NCBI GenBank assembly: GCA_032718475.1
Contig: JAUCBJ010008921.1
Coordinates: forward strand, 1 to 62,680
Direction: 5' to 3'
DNA: 62,680 nt
From: Nemertoderma westbladi
Lineage: Eukaryota > Xenacoelomorpha > Nemertodermatida > Nemertodermatidae
The notes beneath the pieces are model-generated. The model did no database searches and had not been told where the DNA came from. It was given only the letters and a program-made list of their open reading frames with translations. The position numbers and the translations under genes are program-made. How positions within the stretch are numbered: the stretch's first letter is position 1; the number at the start of each line of letters is the position of its first letter. This document shows, piece after piece, positions 13,501-28,500 of the stretch.

Positions 13501-16500
13501 ATTTTTTAAGCACAATGCACTCTCACCTGCTTTTTTCGTAGTTTTCTTTGTTACGTAACGAGTTTTACCATCAATCTCGTACTCTGTGTGTGACCTTTCA
13601 TTATCACTTTCTTGGGGGTCACTCTTATTAGTGCTGTAAGTGTTTATACTGGGTACTGGCGAAGCTTTGTTACTACCCAATCCCAGCCCAGAGTCGTCTT
13701 CATTGGCTGCATTATCTACGTCGTGATTGGCTTCCGTGTTAGTCCTGTCTTCTATTTCATTACCCTACAATAAAATATCATAGTATTGTAAATAATCCCT
13801 GTAGCTAGATTTCAGGTCTAATAGTCGAAAGAGTCAAAGGGTCGAAAAGTCGTTTCAAAGGACAATCAACACTGCCAATCAATAATTAGGGAAACGAGCA
13901 AGTTACAGAGGCGGCTTTTTCTAACCAAAACAATAAACGATGTTGTTAACAATTGAGGGGAAGTAATTAATAAAATAATAATAATGCAAAATCCATACAC
14001 ACACTCAACAGTTATGGCAACTTTAGTGTCTGCAAGACGTACTCCAAAACAGAACTTAATATCCAATATTGGTTTATGTAGTTAAGCAGCTCTCTATTTA
14101 CGTAATAAATATTCGAGAACACTAAATTATTTAACATTGAGTAAGGCAGCATCAGGAGTTGTTGAAGAGTCAATAATTGAAATCGCAGTAATTTTGGAAG
14201 CAATTTGGTAAAATAGTGTGACAGTTCAATTTATTTTGTAACACAATTTCGTTCTATATTTTATTAAAGAATTAAGCAACAAAAAGTACCAATTTATGAA
14301 AATAATTACGTATTACATGGGAAAAATACGTAGACATTTTTTTAAATATTCTCTCACCCTTTAATAACATCGCTGGCGCTCGGTAAATAAAATGCCTCGA
14401 GAATAGTGAAATAAAAGTTATACTTTTACCCAAGTAATAAATGATTATTATTCTACATAGTTACTAAATACAGTTTTTAAATGCAATTTTTATTATAATT
14501 TGTCACTAGATAGTTTTTTAAATTCAGTTTTTTTTCTAATTAAATGTAAGTATAATATAATAATTTTTTATTACTTGTGAAAGAACTTTTTTCACTATTC
14601 TTGATAAAGTATTTTATTTACCTAGCGCCATATTTCCTCCCTATTTTGGGGTACTTCGGGCGAAAATGAAGGAATAACAACTGAATTTACATATTATTTT
14701 ATCCCTACCATGAAATCCTTCAACGGCTCTGCATTGCTGTCTACGCGGGCCTCTGCCGCCAATACGCTTAACTTCCGTTTTTGCATCGAAACTATCGACG
14801 AAACCTTTGAGCCGGTAGATGAAAAGGAATCGATTCGGACAAACGATTCAGTAGTCTCTGATTCATCCGACAGGTTACCGGTTGTGGGAGCTAATTCAGT
14901 GTAAGTAGAAGTGGCTAATTGTTCGGTAGAGTTGTGAACCACCGCGGTCACTACACGTTGGTTCCCCGAGGCTGAACTGCGTGCGCTGTTTGTAGCTGAG
15001 TTGATTCTAGAACCGGTAACCCCTCCGATGCAAACACGCTCGTTTCGGTTGCTGTCGACTCGAGTTCTGTTTAAGTAGCTGTTAGTCGGAACGTCAGTGT
15101 CGGAGTCGGCGGTGTATAGAGTTCCTTCGTCTCTCCCATGCAAATTTATTTTTAAATCAGCTGCAAAATCATTTTCAAACAATCATATTATTACAATAAT
15201 TATAGTTTATCAAGCCGTATAATGCAGTATACATTCAGTGATACGGTGTAACTAATAATATATATGAGTTATGTTATAGTTAAAAGAGAGGAAGGAGTCT
15301 TCGGGTTGCCTCCGTTGTTTCAGGTTTCACACGTTACCCAATCACTTTACTTTACTTTACTTATAATTAAAGTGCTTTAAATGGTTTTTATTACGTACTG
15401 TAATTTAAAGAATAAACTGTATTAATTTGTTATAGGCTATTATTATACTGTGCGTCCGTACTAGCTATCTCCACCATCATCCGTTATGCTAAAACTACAA
15501 TATCATGCGAATTACAGTGATCAGCCTACGTTCCGAAGGATAATTTAATTTTAAACAGTAGGTAAAATTATTGAACCATCTATGACACTGTATTGACATA
15601 ATATGAACTATATAAGATGATATAATAGTCTTCCTTTAATTGACATATTTCTTTAGTAAAACTATAATGTAGGGTAGGCCTACATTATCTGTTTTATTTA
15701 ATAACTTTTAAGAACCGTATAGTGAATTAAATTCAATACGAACTATGTTATCGTATTATTGATCTTTATGCACTATTAATGTGGCCTTCTGTTAATTTTA
15801 CCCTATTGTATGCACTGCTGTCACTAACAATACATTTATACCCAACATCACGTAATGCTACATTATTGGAGTTAGATTAGCTGTAAATTAATTTACCCAC
15901 AAATAGGTATGTGTAGACCTATTGTTTGTAAAAATAGGTAATGTGATTGATTACGTACAAAATTAATACAATTATTTCAAAGAAGATGCGAAATTGTAAC
16001 TTAATTTAAGACTATTTCCAACCGAACATCGTACCGACCAACCCACCATTATATTATTCATTCCCACAACTGAATGACGTGTGCAAAATAAACCAGTACA
16101 AAAAAGTAAACCGACACAGAGGTTAACATATACAAATATAACCGAAACGATGTACTTTGGTCTACACACTATCATCCGAGTCTAATAAATTAACTCACCT
16201 GACACTCGCTTCCTTGTGCCTCCAGCAGTACAGGAACTACAGTTGCTAGGTGTCGGAGAATGGCTGCGTTCCCGGGTAGGGAGACAATCGATCGATAAGT
16301 TTCCGGTAGAAGAGTAGATTGGGGAGGGGGTACGGGAAGGGGTGCGGGAACGCGGGGTGCCTGGAATTCCTGCGAGAAAATAAATAAAATATAGAGGTAC
16401 AGAAAGTTACGCTTGTGTGTCGGACTTCTTGAAGTTAAACTTGAGTTTTGGTACTTCAGGAGGGATATAAATATCAATACTATATTCGGGAATAGAATAG

Positions 16501-19500
16501 TAGCGGGTGACGATGTAGACATATTGAGAACTAGGGAAGAAACAAAAGCATGTGAATAACTAATAAAGCACATTGACCGCAAGTGAAAATAGTGATCTTA
16601 AGTGCAAATTGACCGCAAAACTAATGCTAATGTATAGTTTATTGTTTTTGTTAGAAAACACCGCCACTGTAACCTGTTCCTTTCCCTAACTAATTTTTAA
16701 AACCCACGGAAATTTATTTTGTGTTTGCGGTCATTTTGCGCCATTGACTCGAATAACTACAAGGGGAAGCAGCACCGCAAACGTGCCATAATCACGTTTA
16801 AGATTTTCAAATAATTAGTCGGCTCTCAATGTAGGCCTACTCTTACCTTCAGCACGTCGAATTGATTTCTTAATGACATAACTCCCGTGTATTTCGTTTG
16901 ATCGTAATTTCTCGCGCACTTTGGAGTAAAACCATTCTCCAGATTGTGCTTTTAGTTTTCTGGAAACACAATAATTATATTATGTATATCTTATCATATG
17001 TTATAGGCCTACATATTGTACATAGTGGATCACCCACATGTGTGTTTAATATTTAATATGCCCGACATGCATGTAATATATAAACTGCTGATAAAAAATA
17101 TCAGACACGTGATGACTTTTCTCTCTCTTAGTTATGTTGACAACTTTGGGAACAAAAATTATGAACGATGGTTGACTGTCGGTAACATGGTATGTGATTG
17201 GTGGAGGCTTCTGTTGTGGACAGTGGCTTTTACGTTACAGGTGGGTGATCCTCTAAAGGAGGCTCCAGAGTCTTGATAATGATAAATGTGACGGTCCAAA
17301 ACCAAAAATTAAAAAAAACATTTTGAAATTTTTCTCAATATGAATTTCACGTTAATGGCTCAGACCTCATATATATCACATAACGTGAAAAGTACTGGAT
17401 TTGTGTAAAAAAAGTAAAAATTTAACGTGAAATTAATGCTTGTTTTTTTTTATGGCATAATTGTATTTTTGGGTGGCAAATCAATTGGTAAATAGAGTGA
17501 GGCGATGGAAGTATCCATCCATGGATATGTAGTTGAAAAATCACGCCAACTTTTGGGGTCAGGGGTCAAAACATGAAGATTGAAGTAATGAATGGAGACA
17601 CTTGCCCAATAGGATACTTCCCCAATAGGTCATTTGCCCATTAAAAAAAAATATTTTAGGTCACTTGCCCAATACTCGACTCGACTTACAGACTAAGTCA
17701 CTTATCCAATAAGTTTTTTTGAGACCATAATTTCCATTCGCTACGTATTCACTGAAAATAGTGATCCTCGCCGCAAATTGACCGCAAGTGAAATTTCCAT
17801 AAGAGACCATAATTTCCATTCGCTACGTATTCACTGAAAATAGTGATCCTCGCCGCAAATTGACCGCAAGTGAAATTTCCATAAGAGACCATAATTTCCA
17901 TTCGCTACGTATTCACTGAAAATAGTGATCCTCGCCGCAAATTGACCGCAAGCGATTTCGCAACCTCACAAAATCTGTATATAGCGTCGATATAACTAAA
18001 TATTTAAAATTAAATATTTAAAATTAAAAGTTAAAAATTATTGGTGCCAGCTACCAAAAGTGGTATTGTAGCTGTGTGGTTAAATATTTTTACCGTTGAA
18101 CATTGCATATAAAGTATTTTTTTGTTTTGGTTAAAAAACACCGCCACTATAACCTGCTTCTTTCCCGTAATGTTTTCAATTAAATGTAATTAATTTTTTA
18201 AACCTACTATAAACATATATTTGGTGTTTTTGCGGTCATTTTGCGCCATTAACTTCGACGAAATCTATTTATAAATTTTGTACCACAGCCAATTTAGGTC
18301 CCCGAACGAAGAAATATTGTTATGAGACTTAACTGAATGCCACATATATTGTATTTAAAACGAAATTCCAATAGAAACCCATATATGAAAGGAATAATGG
18401 AATTATAGGTATATTGAAAGAACATTATTTCATCATCGTTATCGTATTTTTCATCAATTACGTTACAGGTTTATGATTTTTCAATCATTTTCTTTGTCCC
18501 ATCTGGGCAATGTTATCAATCAATTATAACTCTCTCGGAACTGATCTTTTATACATTTTCAGTTGTATCTTACTTATACATCTCAATAAGTGTATATTAA
18601 ATTAATTAAGAAATCCTTTCGGCTCCGAAATAGTGATATGCTGCATTCGCTATATTAGCCGGATACTTTACCAACACTATTCTAGTAGCAGGATACTTTA
18701 CCAACACTATTCCAGTAGCCAGATACTTTACCAACACTATTCCAGTAGCCGGATACTTTACCAACACTATTCCAGTAGCCGTATACTTTACCAAGACTAT
18801 TCCAGTAGCCAGATACTTTACCAACACTATTCCAGTAGCCGGATACTTTACCAACACTATTCCAGTAGCCGTATACTTTACCAACACTATTCCAGTAGCC
18901 AGATACTTTACCAACACTATTCCAGTAGCCGGATACTTTACCAACACTATTCCAGTAGCCGGATACTTTACCAACACTATTCCAGTAGCCGGATACTTTA
19001 CCAACACTATTCCAGTAGCCGGATACTTTACCAACACTATTCCAGTAGCCGGATACTTTACCAAGACTATTCCAGTAGCCGGATACTTTACCAACACTAT
19101 TCCAGTAGCCGGATACTTTACCAACACTATTCCAGTAGCCGGATACTTTACCAAGACTATTCCAGTAGCCGGATACTTTACCAACACTATTCCAGTAGCC
19201 GGATACTTTACCAACACTATTCCAGTAGCCTGATACTTTACCAACACTATTCCAGTAGCCGGATAATTTACCAACACTATTCCAGTAGCCGGATACTTTA
19301 CCAACACTATTCCAGTAGCCTGATACTTTACCAACACTATTCCAGTAGCCGTATACTTTACCAACACTATTCCAGTAGCCGGATAATTTACCAACACTAT
19401 TCCAGTAGCCGGATACTTTACCAAGACTATTCCAGTAGTCGGATACTTTACCAACACTATTCCAGTAGCCGTATACTTTACCAACACTATTCCAGTAGCC

Positions 19501-22500
19501 GGATAATTTACCAACACTATTCCAGTAGCCGGATACTTTACCAAGACTATTCCAGTAGCCGGATACTTTACCAACACTATTCCAGTAGCCTGATACTTTA
19601 CCAACACTATTCCAGTAGCCGGATAATTTACCAACACTATTCCAGTAGCCGGATACTTTACCAACACTATTCCAGTAGCCGGATACTTTACCAACACTAT
19701 TCCAGTAGCCGGATACTTTACCAACACTATTCCAGTAGCCTGATACTTTACCAACACTATTCCAGTAGCCGGATAATTTACCAACACTATTCCAGTAGCC
19801 GGATACTTTACCAACACTATTCCAGTAGCCTGATACTTTACCAACACTATTCCAGTAGCCGTATACTTTACCAACACTATTCCAGTAGCCGGATAATTTA
19901 CCAACACTATTCCAGTAGCCGGATACTTTACCAAGACTATTCCAGTAGCCGGATACTTTACCAACACTATTCCAGTAGCCGTATACTTTACCAACACTAT
20001 TCCAGTAGCCGGATAATTTACCAACACTATTCCAGTAGCCGTATACTTTACCAACACTATTCCAGTAGCCGGATAATTTACCAACACTATTCCAGTAGCC
20101 GGATACTTTACCAAGACTATTCCAGTAGCCGGATACTTTACCAACACTATTCCAGTAGCCGTATACTTTACCAACACTATTCCAGTAGCCGGATAATTTA
20201 CCAACACTATTCCAGTAGCCGGATACTTTACCAAGACTATTCCAGTAGCCGGATACTTTACCAACACTATTCCAGTAGCCGGATACTTTACCAACACTAT
20301 TCCAGTAGCCTGATACTTTACCAACACTATTCCAGTAGCCGGATAATTTACCAACACTATTCCAGTAGCCGGATACTTTACCAACACTATTCCAGTAGCC
20401 TGATACTTTACCAACACTATTCCAGTAGCCGTATACTTTACCAACACTATTCCAGTAGCCGGATAATTTACCAACACTATTCCAGTAGCCGGATACTTTA
20501 CCAAGACTATTCCAGTAGCCGGATACTTTACCAACACTATTCCAGTAGCCGTATACTTTACCAACACTATTCCAGTAGCCGGATACTTTACTAACACTTA
20601 TTCCAGTACCCTGATAGTTTACCAACACTATTCCAGTAGCCGTATACTTTACCAACACTATTCCAGTAGCCGGATACTTTACCACACTATTCCAGTAGCC
20701 TGATACTTTACCAACACTATTCCAGGAGCCGGATACTTTACTAACATTTATTCCAGTAGCCGTATACTTTACCAACACTATTCCAGTAGCCGTATACTTT
20801 ACCAACACTATTCCAGTAGCCAGATACTTTACTAACACTTATTCCAGTACCCTGATAGTTTACCAACACTATTCCAGTAGCCGTATACTTTACCAACACT
20901 ATTCCAGTAGCCGGATACTTTACCACACTATTCCAGTAGCCTGATACTTTACCAACACTATTCCAGGAGCCGGATACTTTACTAACATTTATTCCAGTAG
21001 CCGTATACTTTACCAACACTATTCCAGTAGCCGTATACTTTAGCAACACTATTCCAGTAGCCGTATACTTTACCAACACTATTCCAGTAGCCGGATACTT
21101 TACTAACACTTATTCCAGTAGCCGGATAATTTACCAACACTATTCCAGTAGCCGGATACTTTACTAACACTATTCCAGTAGCCGGATAATTTACCAACAC
21201 TATTCCAGTAGCCGGATACTTTACTAACACTTATTCCAGTAGCCGTATACTTTACTAACACTATTCCAGTAGCCGTATACTTTACTAACACTTATTCCAG
21301 TAGCCGGATAATTTACCAACACTATTCCAGGAGCCGGATACTTTACTAACACTTATTCCAGTAGCCGTATACTTTACCAACACTATTCCAGTAGCCGGAT
21401 ACTTTACTAACACTTATTCCAGTAGCCGGATAATTTACCAACACTATTCCAGGAGCCGGATACTTTACTAACACTTATTCCAGTAGCCGTATACTTTACC
21501 AACACTATTCCAGTAGCCGGATGCTTTACCAACACTATTCCAGTAGCCGTATACTTTACCAACACTATTCCAGTAGCCGGATACTTTACCAACACTATTC
21601 CAGTAGCCGGATACTTTACCAACACTATTCCAGTAGCCGGATACTTTACCAACACTATTCCAGTAGCCTGATACTTTACCAACACTATTCCAGTAGCCGG
21701 ATACTTTACCAACACTATTCCAGTAGCCGGATACTTTACCAACACTATTCCAGTAGCCGGATACTTTACCAACACTATTCCAGTAGCCTGATAATTTACC
21801 AACACTATTCGAGTAGCCGGATACTTTACCAACACTATTCCAGTAGCCGGATACTTTACCAACACTATTCGAGTAGCCGGATACTTTACCAACACTATTC
21901 CAGTAGCCGGATACTTTACCAACACTATTCCAGTAGCCGGATACTTTACCAACACTATTCCAGTAGCCGGATACTTTACCAACACTATTCCAGTAGCCGG
22001 ATACTTTACCAACACTATTCCAGTAGCCGGATACTTTACCAACACTATTCCAGTAGCCGGATAATTTACCAACACTATTCGAGTAGCCGGATACTTTACC
22101 AACACTATTCCAGTAGCCGGATACTTTACCAACACTATTCCAGTAGCCGGATACTTTACCAACACTATTCCAGTAGCCGGATACTTTACCAACACTATTC
22201 CAGTAGCCGCATACTTTACCAACACTATTCCAGTAGCCGGATACTTTACCAACACTATTCCAGTAGCCTGATAATTTACCAACACTATTCGAGTAGCCGG
22301 ATACTTTACCAACACTATTCCAGTAGCCGGATACTTTACCAACACTATTCCAGTAGCCGGATACTTTACCAACACTATTCCAGTAGCCGGATACTTTACC
22401 AACACTATTCCAGTAGCCTGATAATTTACCAACACTATTCGAGTAGCCGGATACTTTACCAACACTATTCCAGTAGCCGGATACTTTACCAACACTATTC

Positions 22501-25500
22501 CAGTAGCCGGATACTTTACCAACACTATTCCAGTAGCCGGATACTTTACCAACACTATTCCAGTAGCCGCATACTTTACCAACACTATTCCAGTAGCCGG
22601 ATACTTTACCAACACTATTCCAGTAGCCGGATACTTTACCAACACTATTCCAGTAGCCGGATACTTTACCAACACTATTCCAGTAGCCGCATACTTTACC
22701 AACACTATTCCAGTAGCCGGATACTTTACCAACACTATTCCAGTAGCCGGATACTTTACCAACACTATTCGAGTAGCCGGATACTTTACCAACACTATTC
22801 CAGTAGCCGGATACTTTACCAACACTATTCCAGTAGCTGCATACTTTACCAACACTATTCCAGTAGCCGGATACTTTACCAACACTATTCCAGTAAATGT
22901 CATGTAATTCTTTGTCTTTGACAAACGTCTAAACGAACATCAATTATTAAAATCCACTTATATTAGGTAAATATGTATAAATTAATGATATATTTATTTT
23001 CACTTATTTTGTTGTTTATTTATATATTTTTTTCAGGAATACGAGGTTCTATTCATTATTCATTATTCCACAGAGGACAATAACGCATTAGCTATATATA
23101 ATTTGCCTATCCCAATCCGTACTTACATAGTAACTATAATATTAAAAGTAACGTAACTAAAATGTGTCAACTTACATCTTGGAGGCGCAGAGTTTGCAGG
23201 CCCAACATTTGTCTAATAGAGAGATAATCTTTATAACCGTGGGAATCTGACAGTCTTTGCAAACTTTTTTCCCGCAAACTTTGCATACATCACCTAAAAC
23301 ATGAAACAAATTCAAATATCTCTAAACACAAGAATCAAATTCTTATACATTAAAATATATCAGCATACCGTTCCTGTATTTTACTCTATTAATATACCAC
23401 CGGTGATGCCATAATCAATCATTGATAAAAGTATCTGAGCACTAGAAACCCCGCTCCTCTCACTTGGCAATTACTTGTATGACAGGGAGGATCGCCACAT
23501 AATAATTATATATTATATATTCCATAATTAATCAACGTTTTTCTGTATCGCCTAGAGGCGCAAAAGGCAGGTCTCATCACCACAGGGTCCCAAGTAGGTG
23601 ACCCAGTTAGCGATTATCGCAGCTGCTATGCGCCCAAGGAGCGACCCCCCCTCCCAGATGTTGGCGAAATAGATAACTACTCCGCCAGCGGCCCCAGCCT
23701 GGTTTTGTAACCTTTACGATAAAACTTTCAGTTTAATCAATCTCCAAGAATTATAATAGCTCTTCTGACTTTCCCTCTGACTTCGCTGACATTAAACCGC
23801 CGGTACAATAACTTATGGTAAATATGATATCAGTGGCTCGTTTCGCTCTATTGAGTTGCCATGGATACAACGAAACAAGCCTTCTCACCTCTATTAAATA
23901 TCCAACCGAATTGCGCGAGACATCGGTAACACATTTTCTCTACTACAGGTTCAACACCTACCAGCTGATGTACCGAGGACCGTCGGACCGCCTGGTACTC
24001 TACCTTTAGGCACCTAAAACGATAAAGGAAACCGGTCTGTGGTTATATTTAAGTGACAGAAATAAAAAATGGACCAGTTTTATTCTGATAATTTTCTGAT
24101 ATCACCTTCAGCACATTAATTAATAAATAAAGCAGAAGCGCCCCCTAATAAAGAAGCATAGAAATAGTCAGGTAGACAGAGGTGTCCACCGTGACTTTGG
24201 GTCATCACGCATTTTTATTTGCTTAAACTTTAGTCGGACCTTAGAGTAATCAAAATCCGTCGGGTGCACACTTCGGCACCTTTGGGGAACTTTTTATAAA
24301 GCACTTAACCTAAGTTTCCATAGCAACCGACATACAAGGTTTTATTTTGAGATATCTGCGACCTTGCACCTATTTCCACAGCTCTTGTTAATTATTCTGA
24401 ATAAGATTTCTAGAAGATTAGTTCCCATAGCAACATTATTAATCATAAATTTTGGTCTTTGGGATGTATTTATTAAGATATGCCAACTATTAAACTTTTG
24501 ATTATTTATGTAACTATTTATAAAAGCAAACAATTATTTAAATTATTAATCACATTTAGTCATTCATTTAATTAGATGAGTTAGTTTTCTCCTTTCAAAT
24601 GCAAATTTTGACGTTTATCTTTCCAACGATTGCAGAAAATAGGTACAGTAGATTCAATGTGCCATCATTCTTTACTGCGTACCTATCTGGGTATCTATCC
24701 AAAATATTATCCATTACTGGTATTACGAAAGTTAATCAATCAGCTAGAAGAGTTGTATGTTTATTAAAATAATTATTTAAAAGGAACATTGCTTTAAACA
24801 TTGTATTTATTTTTACACTTTGAAGTAGTGCAGGTGCATATTGTAGTACAAGGTAGAGCGGCTATAGAGCAGCCGCATCGATTGGAAGAACAGGCACTTA
24901 CGGACTTGCAATTACAAGATATAGTTTTAAGGATCGAAATTGGGGCAATGGATGAGACGCCAGGATCCGGTATCACTTTGTCATTGATCGCCATCCAACC
25001 AAACTTGTTAACAGCCATCAGTGGAGGTGCAGGATCATCAGCAGCTCTCCACAAAAGAACTTGCAAACGAGCCCGTTTTACATGTTGTACAGCGGCACTC
25101 TGTGTGGGGGGAAGGTTGAATACTTTAGGGTGTTGCTTCTTTGTAGTGAATAGCCTATGTCGAAGTTCATTCAGAGTATCCGATATGCCACCACCATAGA
25201 GGTGTATAATGAACGAGAGGCCTATTTGTAGCCATTCTTCTTCTGTAACATTTGGATCACAGAAAATCTGCAGGGATTCGTGCAACGTACACATCAATTT
25301 GATGCGTTCTTTTTTCCCTTCCCATATGGATATGATACTGTATCGCAACCAGATAAAGCGTGTAAAGAAAGGAGACCAGCACACTGATTTCCGAGTTGGA
25401 TAGCAGTGCTGTTGATATTTATGATTTTTCCATTAAATCTACGTATGGAGAGTTGAACAGTTGGTTGATATAGCCAGAAGAAGAATACTGCTAGTACGAA

Positions 25501-28500
25501 AATGTCTGTATCTTCTGTTGTTATTTGTATATGTCTGATGTTGTCATAATCAGATAACTTTAACATGTAACTAATAATAGTAACATTAGCTTCTTCATGC
25601 TCGAATATATTATTAGAGTCGCCAACAAGGTGTAATGATTTATGTGTTGTATAATTACACATTTGTTTATTGTTCACAGACTTCATAATAGTGTCTCTGG
25701 AAGGTAGAATTGTTTCAAGTGATAGTTCATATTGGTGATAACTGTTGGATTTGTGACGGGATCCAGGAGGGATCCCGATTTATCCGATGTGGTATTTAGT
25801 CCACGCGTCCCCGCCGTGTATAAGAGTGAAATAAAGATAACTGAGTTCTGAAGTTCGGTGTATAATAATAGGTTATAGGATATAGATATATTGTGAATTA
25901 TACGGTAGGCGGGATACGGTAACTAAAGTCCCGTGATCCCCTAACTAAACTAATTGGCTGTACCCTACGCTAGCACTGCTGCACTGAGATAACTGAATCA
26001 CTGATTAATAGGTTATTGGTTATATTGCACGGTGGCCTTACTGCTACTCAATCGATGCCATTCCCCCCTCTGATTGGTTAATACCCTTGTTGGCGCCCCG
26101 TGGAGTATTCCCGTTCACTCCACCTGTTCTCTCTGGGTTAGGGGTTTGGCCCCTGACCCTCTATTGTGTGCTTCCTTCCCACTCTTATTGGGATGGCACG
26201 AGTTGGTTAATTGCCCAATCTCGTGGCTCCCAATATTGCTTATCGGCTTACAACTTTATGGGGTGTTGGCGGGATTGAATAAGCTAACACTCCCCCCCAT
26301 GCTATCTTCCCGGTAAGAAGATAGCATCAACCAAAAAAAGTGCGTTACAATCCCGCTGGATCCCGATCTAGTATCGGGTGTGGGGTGGAATTCTTTTCTC
26401 TAGGAGCCGGCTTTCCAGGCCGCCCCCTATGGGTATGATAACGCTACCCTGTGTGCCTGGCGTCTCATGTCGGGCCGATCGCGCTCACCTCTTCACGCGA
26501 TTTTTGTTTCCCCAACATTTTCGCCCTATCTCACCTTCACTCTCACCCTAACTCTCTCATACCCCCGGACCTCCTCGTCCCTCACTCAGCCTCTTATTCT
26601 CCCCCCCCCCCACACTAGAATTGCGTTCGCACTCTCTCCGCACTTCGCACTCTTATTCCGATTCTCAACTCCACTTTGACTGTTTTATCTCTCCTGACGA
26701 ACCTCCCCCCCCTCTCGTGCCGTCGCACTCAAGAAGCGTGAAATTGTCAGTTGTCTCGTCCATAGTGCCATAGTCAATTGTCCCCCAGTCCCAGTAGCTA
26801 ATTGAGAAAGGTTGTATGACTATAGTACTTACTCCAAACGTATGTATTTTACTGCTAATCACTACGTACGTACATACAAATTGCACTTATATAGTTGTTT
26901 GCATTAATTAAATTTATACTTAATAGTTCGTACGTTACATGCGGCGCCTTCCAGGCGCACCACTTCCCAGTCTCAGTCTCATTCCCTCGTCTCCGGGAAC
27001 TTATCTGTTCCTCCTCACGTCCTCTTCCCTGGCCCGTTTCTTGGTTATCATCGCTCCTCTGGCATCATCCGCTTTCTGTTTCCGGACCTTCGCTGCCACT
27101 TCCTTGCTGATCCCGGTCGTCGGCTCCTTGGGCGCTGGTGTTATTAAAGCCCGATACCGCTTCGCCGGTGGCCCCTCAGAATGGCCTGGTTGTCTCCCTC
27201 GTGTGGCGTCCCATAGGATCATTTTCATTGCCTTTGGTACGTGTTCCGCCAAGAAATCCCTAAACTCCCTCCGGTTCTCTGGTGTCCACCTGTCCAGGTA
27301 CCGTTGCGTGTTCATAACTCCGGCGAACGATGCCGCCGTAGCTACCTCTTGATAGGTAAACGGTAACCTTCGCTTTATGATTTCCATGTGGGTCTCCTGG
27401 TTTATGAGGAAGAAACCCCACTTGAACTCTTGGGCCTTCATGCGCTGGCGCATCATGGCCCCGACGTCGGCCCACTCCTCGAACCTCGTGAACTTCTCCT
27501 CGTCGCTCATCCAGTCACACTCGCGTCCGTAGTGCCCCCGAAAGTGGCACTTTGGACATCGGTTATGCAACCGTGGACACGCCCCCATCCTGTGACTTGG
27601 TTCTCTACAGTAGAGACAAAAGGTTCCCCGTTGGAACCGGTATAGGCAGCTGCTTTCCTGATGGGTCTGTCTCCCACAGTAGTCGCAGCCGAGTACCAAT
27701 GTCTCCCGTCCCACCTCGTCCTTCGTCCCAAGCGATCTCCGCGGTCTATGGAGTCGCTGGTAGGCAAACTTCTCCACGTTGCTCTCCCTGTTTACGTCGA
27801 TCTCTCCGCCCCTCTCGGGCATCGTCTCCCCGAATACTATCCGTGGTGCCGTCCCCGGTTGCTCGCCCAACCTGATGGTGCTCCCCGCGAAATCCATCGC
27901 CGGCCCCTCGTGCACCCAGGTCCGCTTGCCGGATCTGTTCCAGAAGGCCCTCGCCCCACTGGCCGTCACCACCCTTCCGCCAACCCAGTCCGTGTCCGAG
28001 TGGCCTATCCTTTCGATGGGCGGCATCTCTCCGAACTCGTCGCCGTCGTCTTCCTCTTCTGGTAGTGTTTCCAACCCCGGTATCCCGATGGATCCACTAT
28101 GTCCCTTCCCGCCTTGGCTCTCGCCCGTAGCTCTCCATCCCTCTAGCTCCCTTAACTTCCTTGGCGGTTGGTCGCCCTCGGCGCCCGCTGGTATGGGCAT
28201 CGCGTGCAACCCCGACGTCGACTGTTTCGGCGTTCCCACCGTCCATCCCAATTCTCGCCCTAGAGACTCCCCCGAACTCCCCGACGAAGTCCAATGAAGT
28301 TCGTCTAGGCCCGCCTGTTCCTCGAAGCCATAACTCTGTGTCCTGGCCTCCTCTTCCCTCTCCTCTGCCTCTATCCTCTCCCGTCTAGCGACTTCTTCCA
28401 GTCGCTTTGCTTCCCGTCTATCCATCTCTAGCTGCTCCCATCTCTGATACGGTGTATCTGTCTCCCCGTCTACCAGATGTCGGCTGTTGTAGTACACCGA

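Noticed and set aside
16190-16582. 130-codon minus-strand ORF over SYTL exon 5
   Set aside because: It reads through the intron and is in the wrong register. The phase from exon 4 to exon 6 requires another frame.
18606-22924. Very long ORFs (466-718 codons) on both strands with 10-residue repeats
   Set aside because: They follow directly from a stop-free 30-bp tandem repeat, overlap in several frames and lie in an intron of SYTL. There is no independent coding evidence.
24801-25199. 132-codon plus-strand ORF
   Set aside because: It is a shadow of the minus-strand CXC-domain reading frame, whose homology pattern is clear.
26074-26316. 80-codon ORF present in both LTRs
   Set aside because: It lies in LTR sequence on the antisense strand and ends in different flanks. 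No domain or start context supports it.
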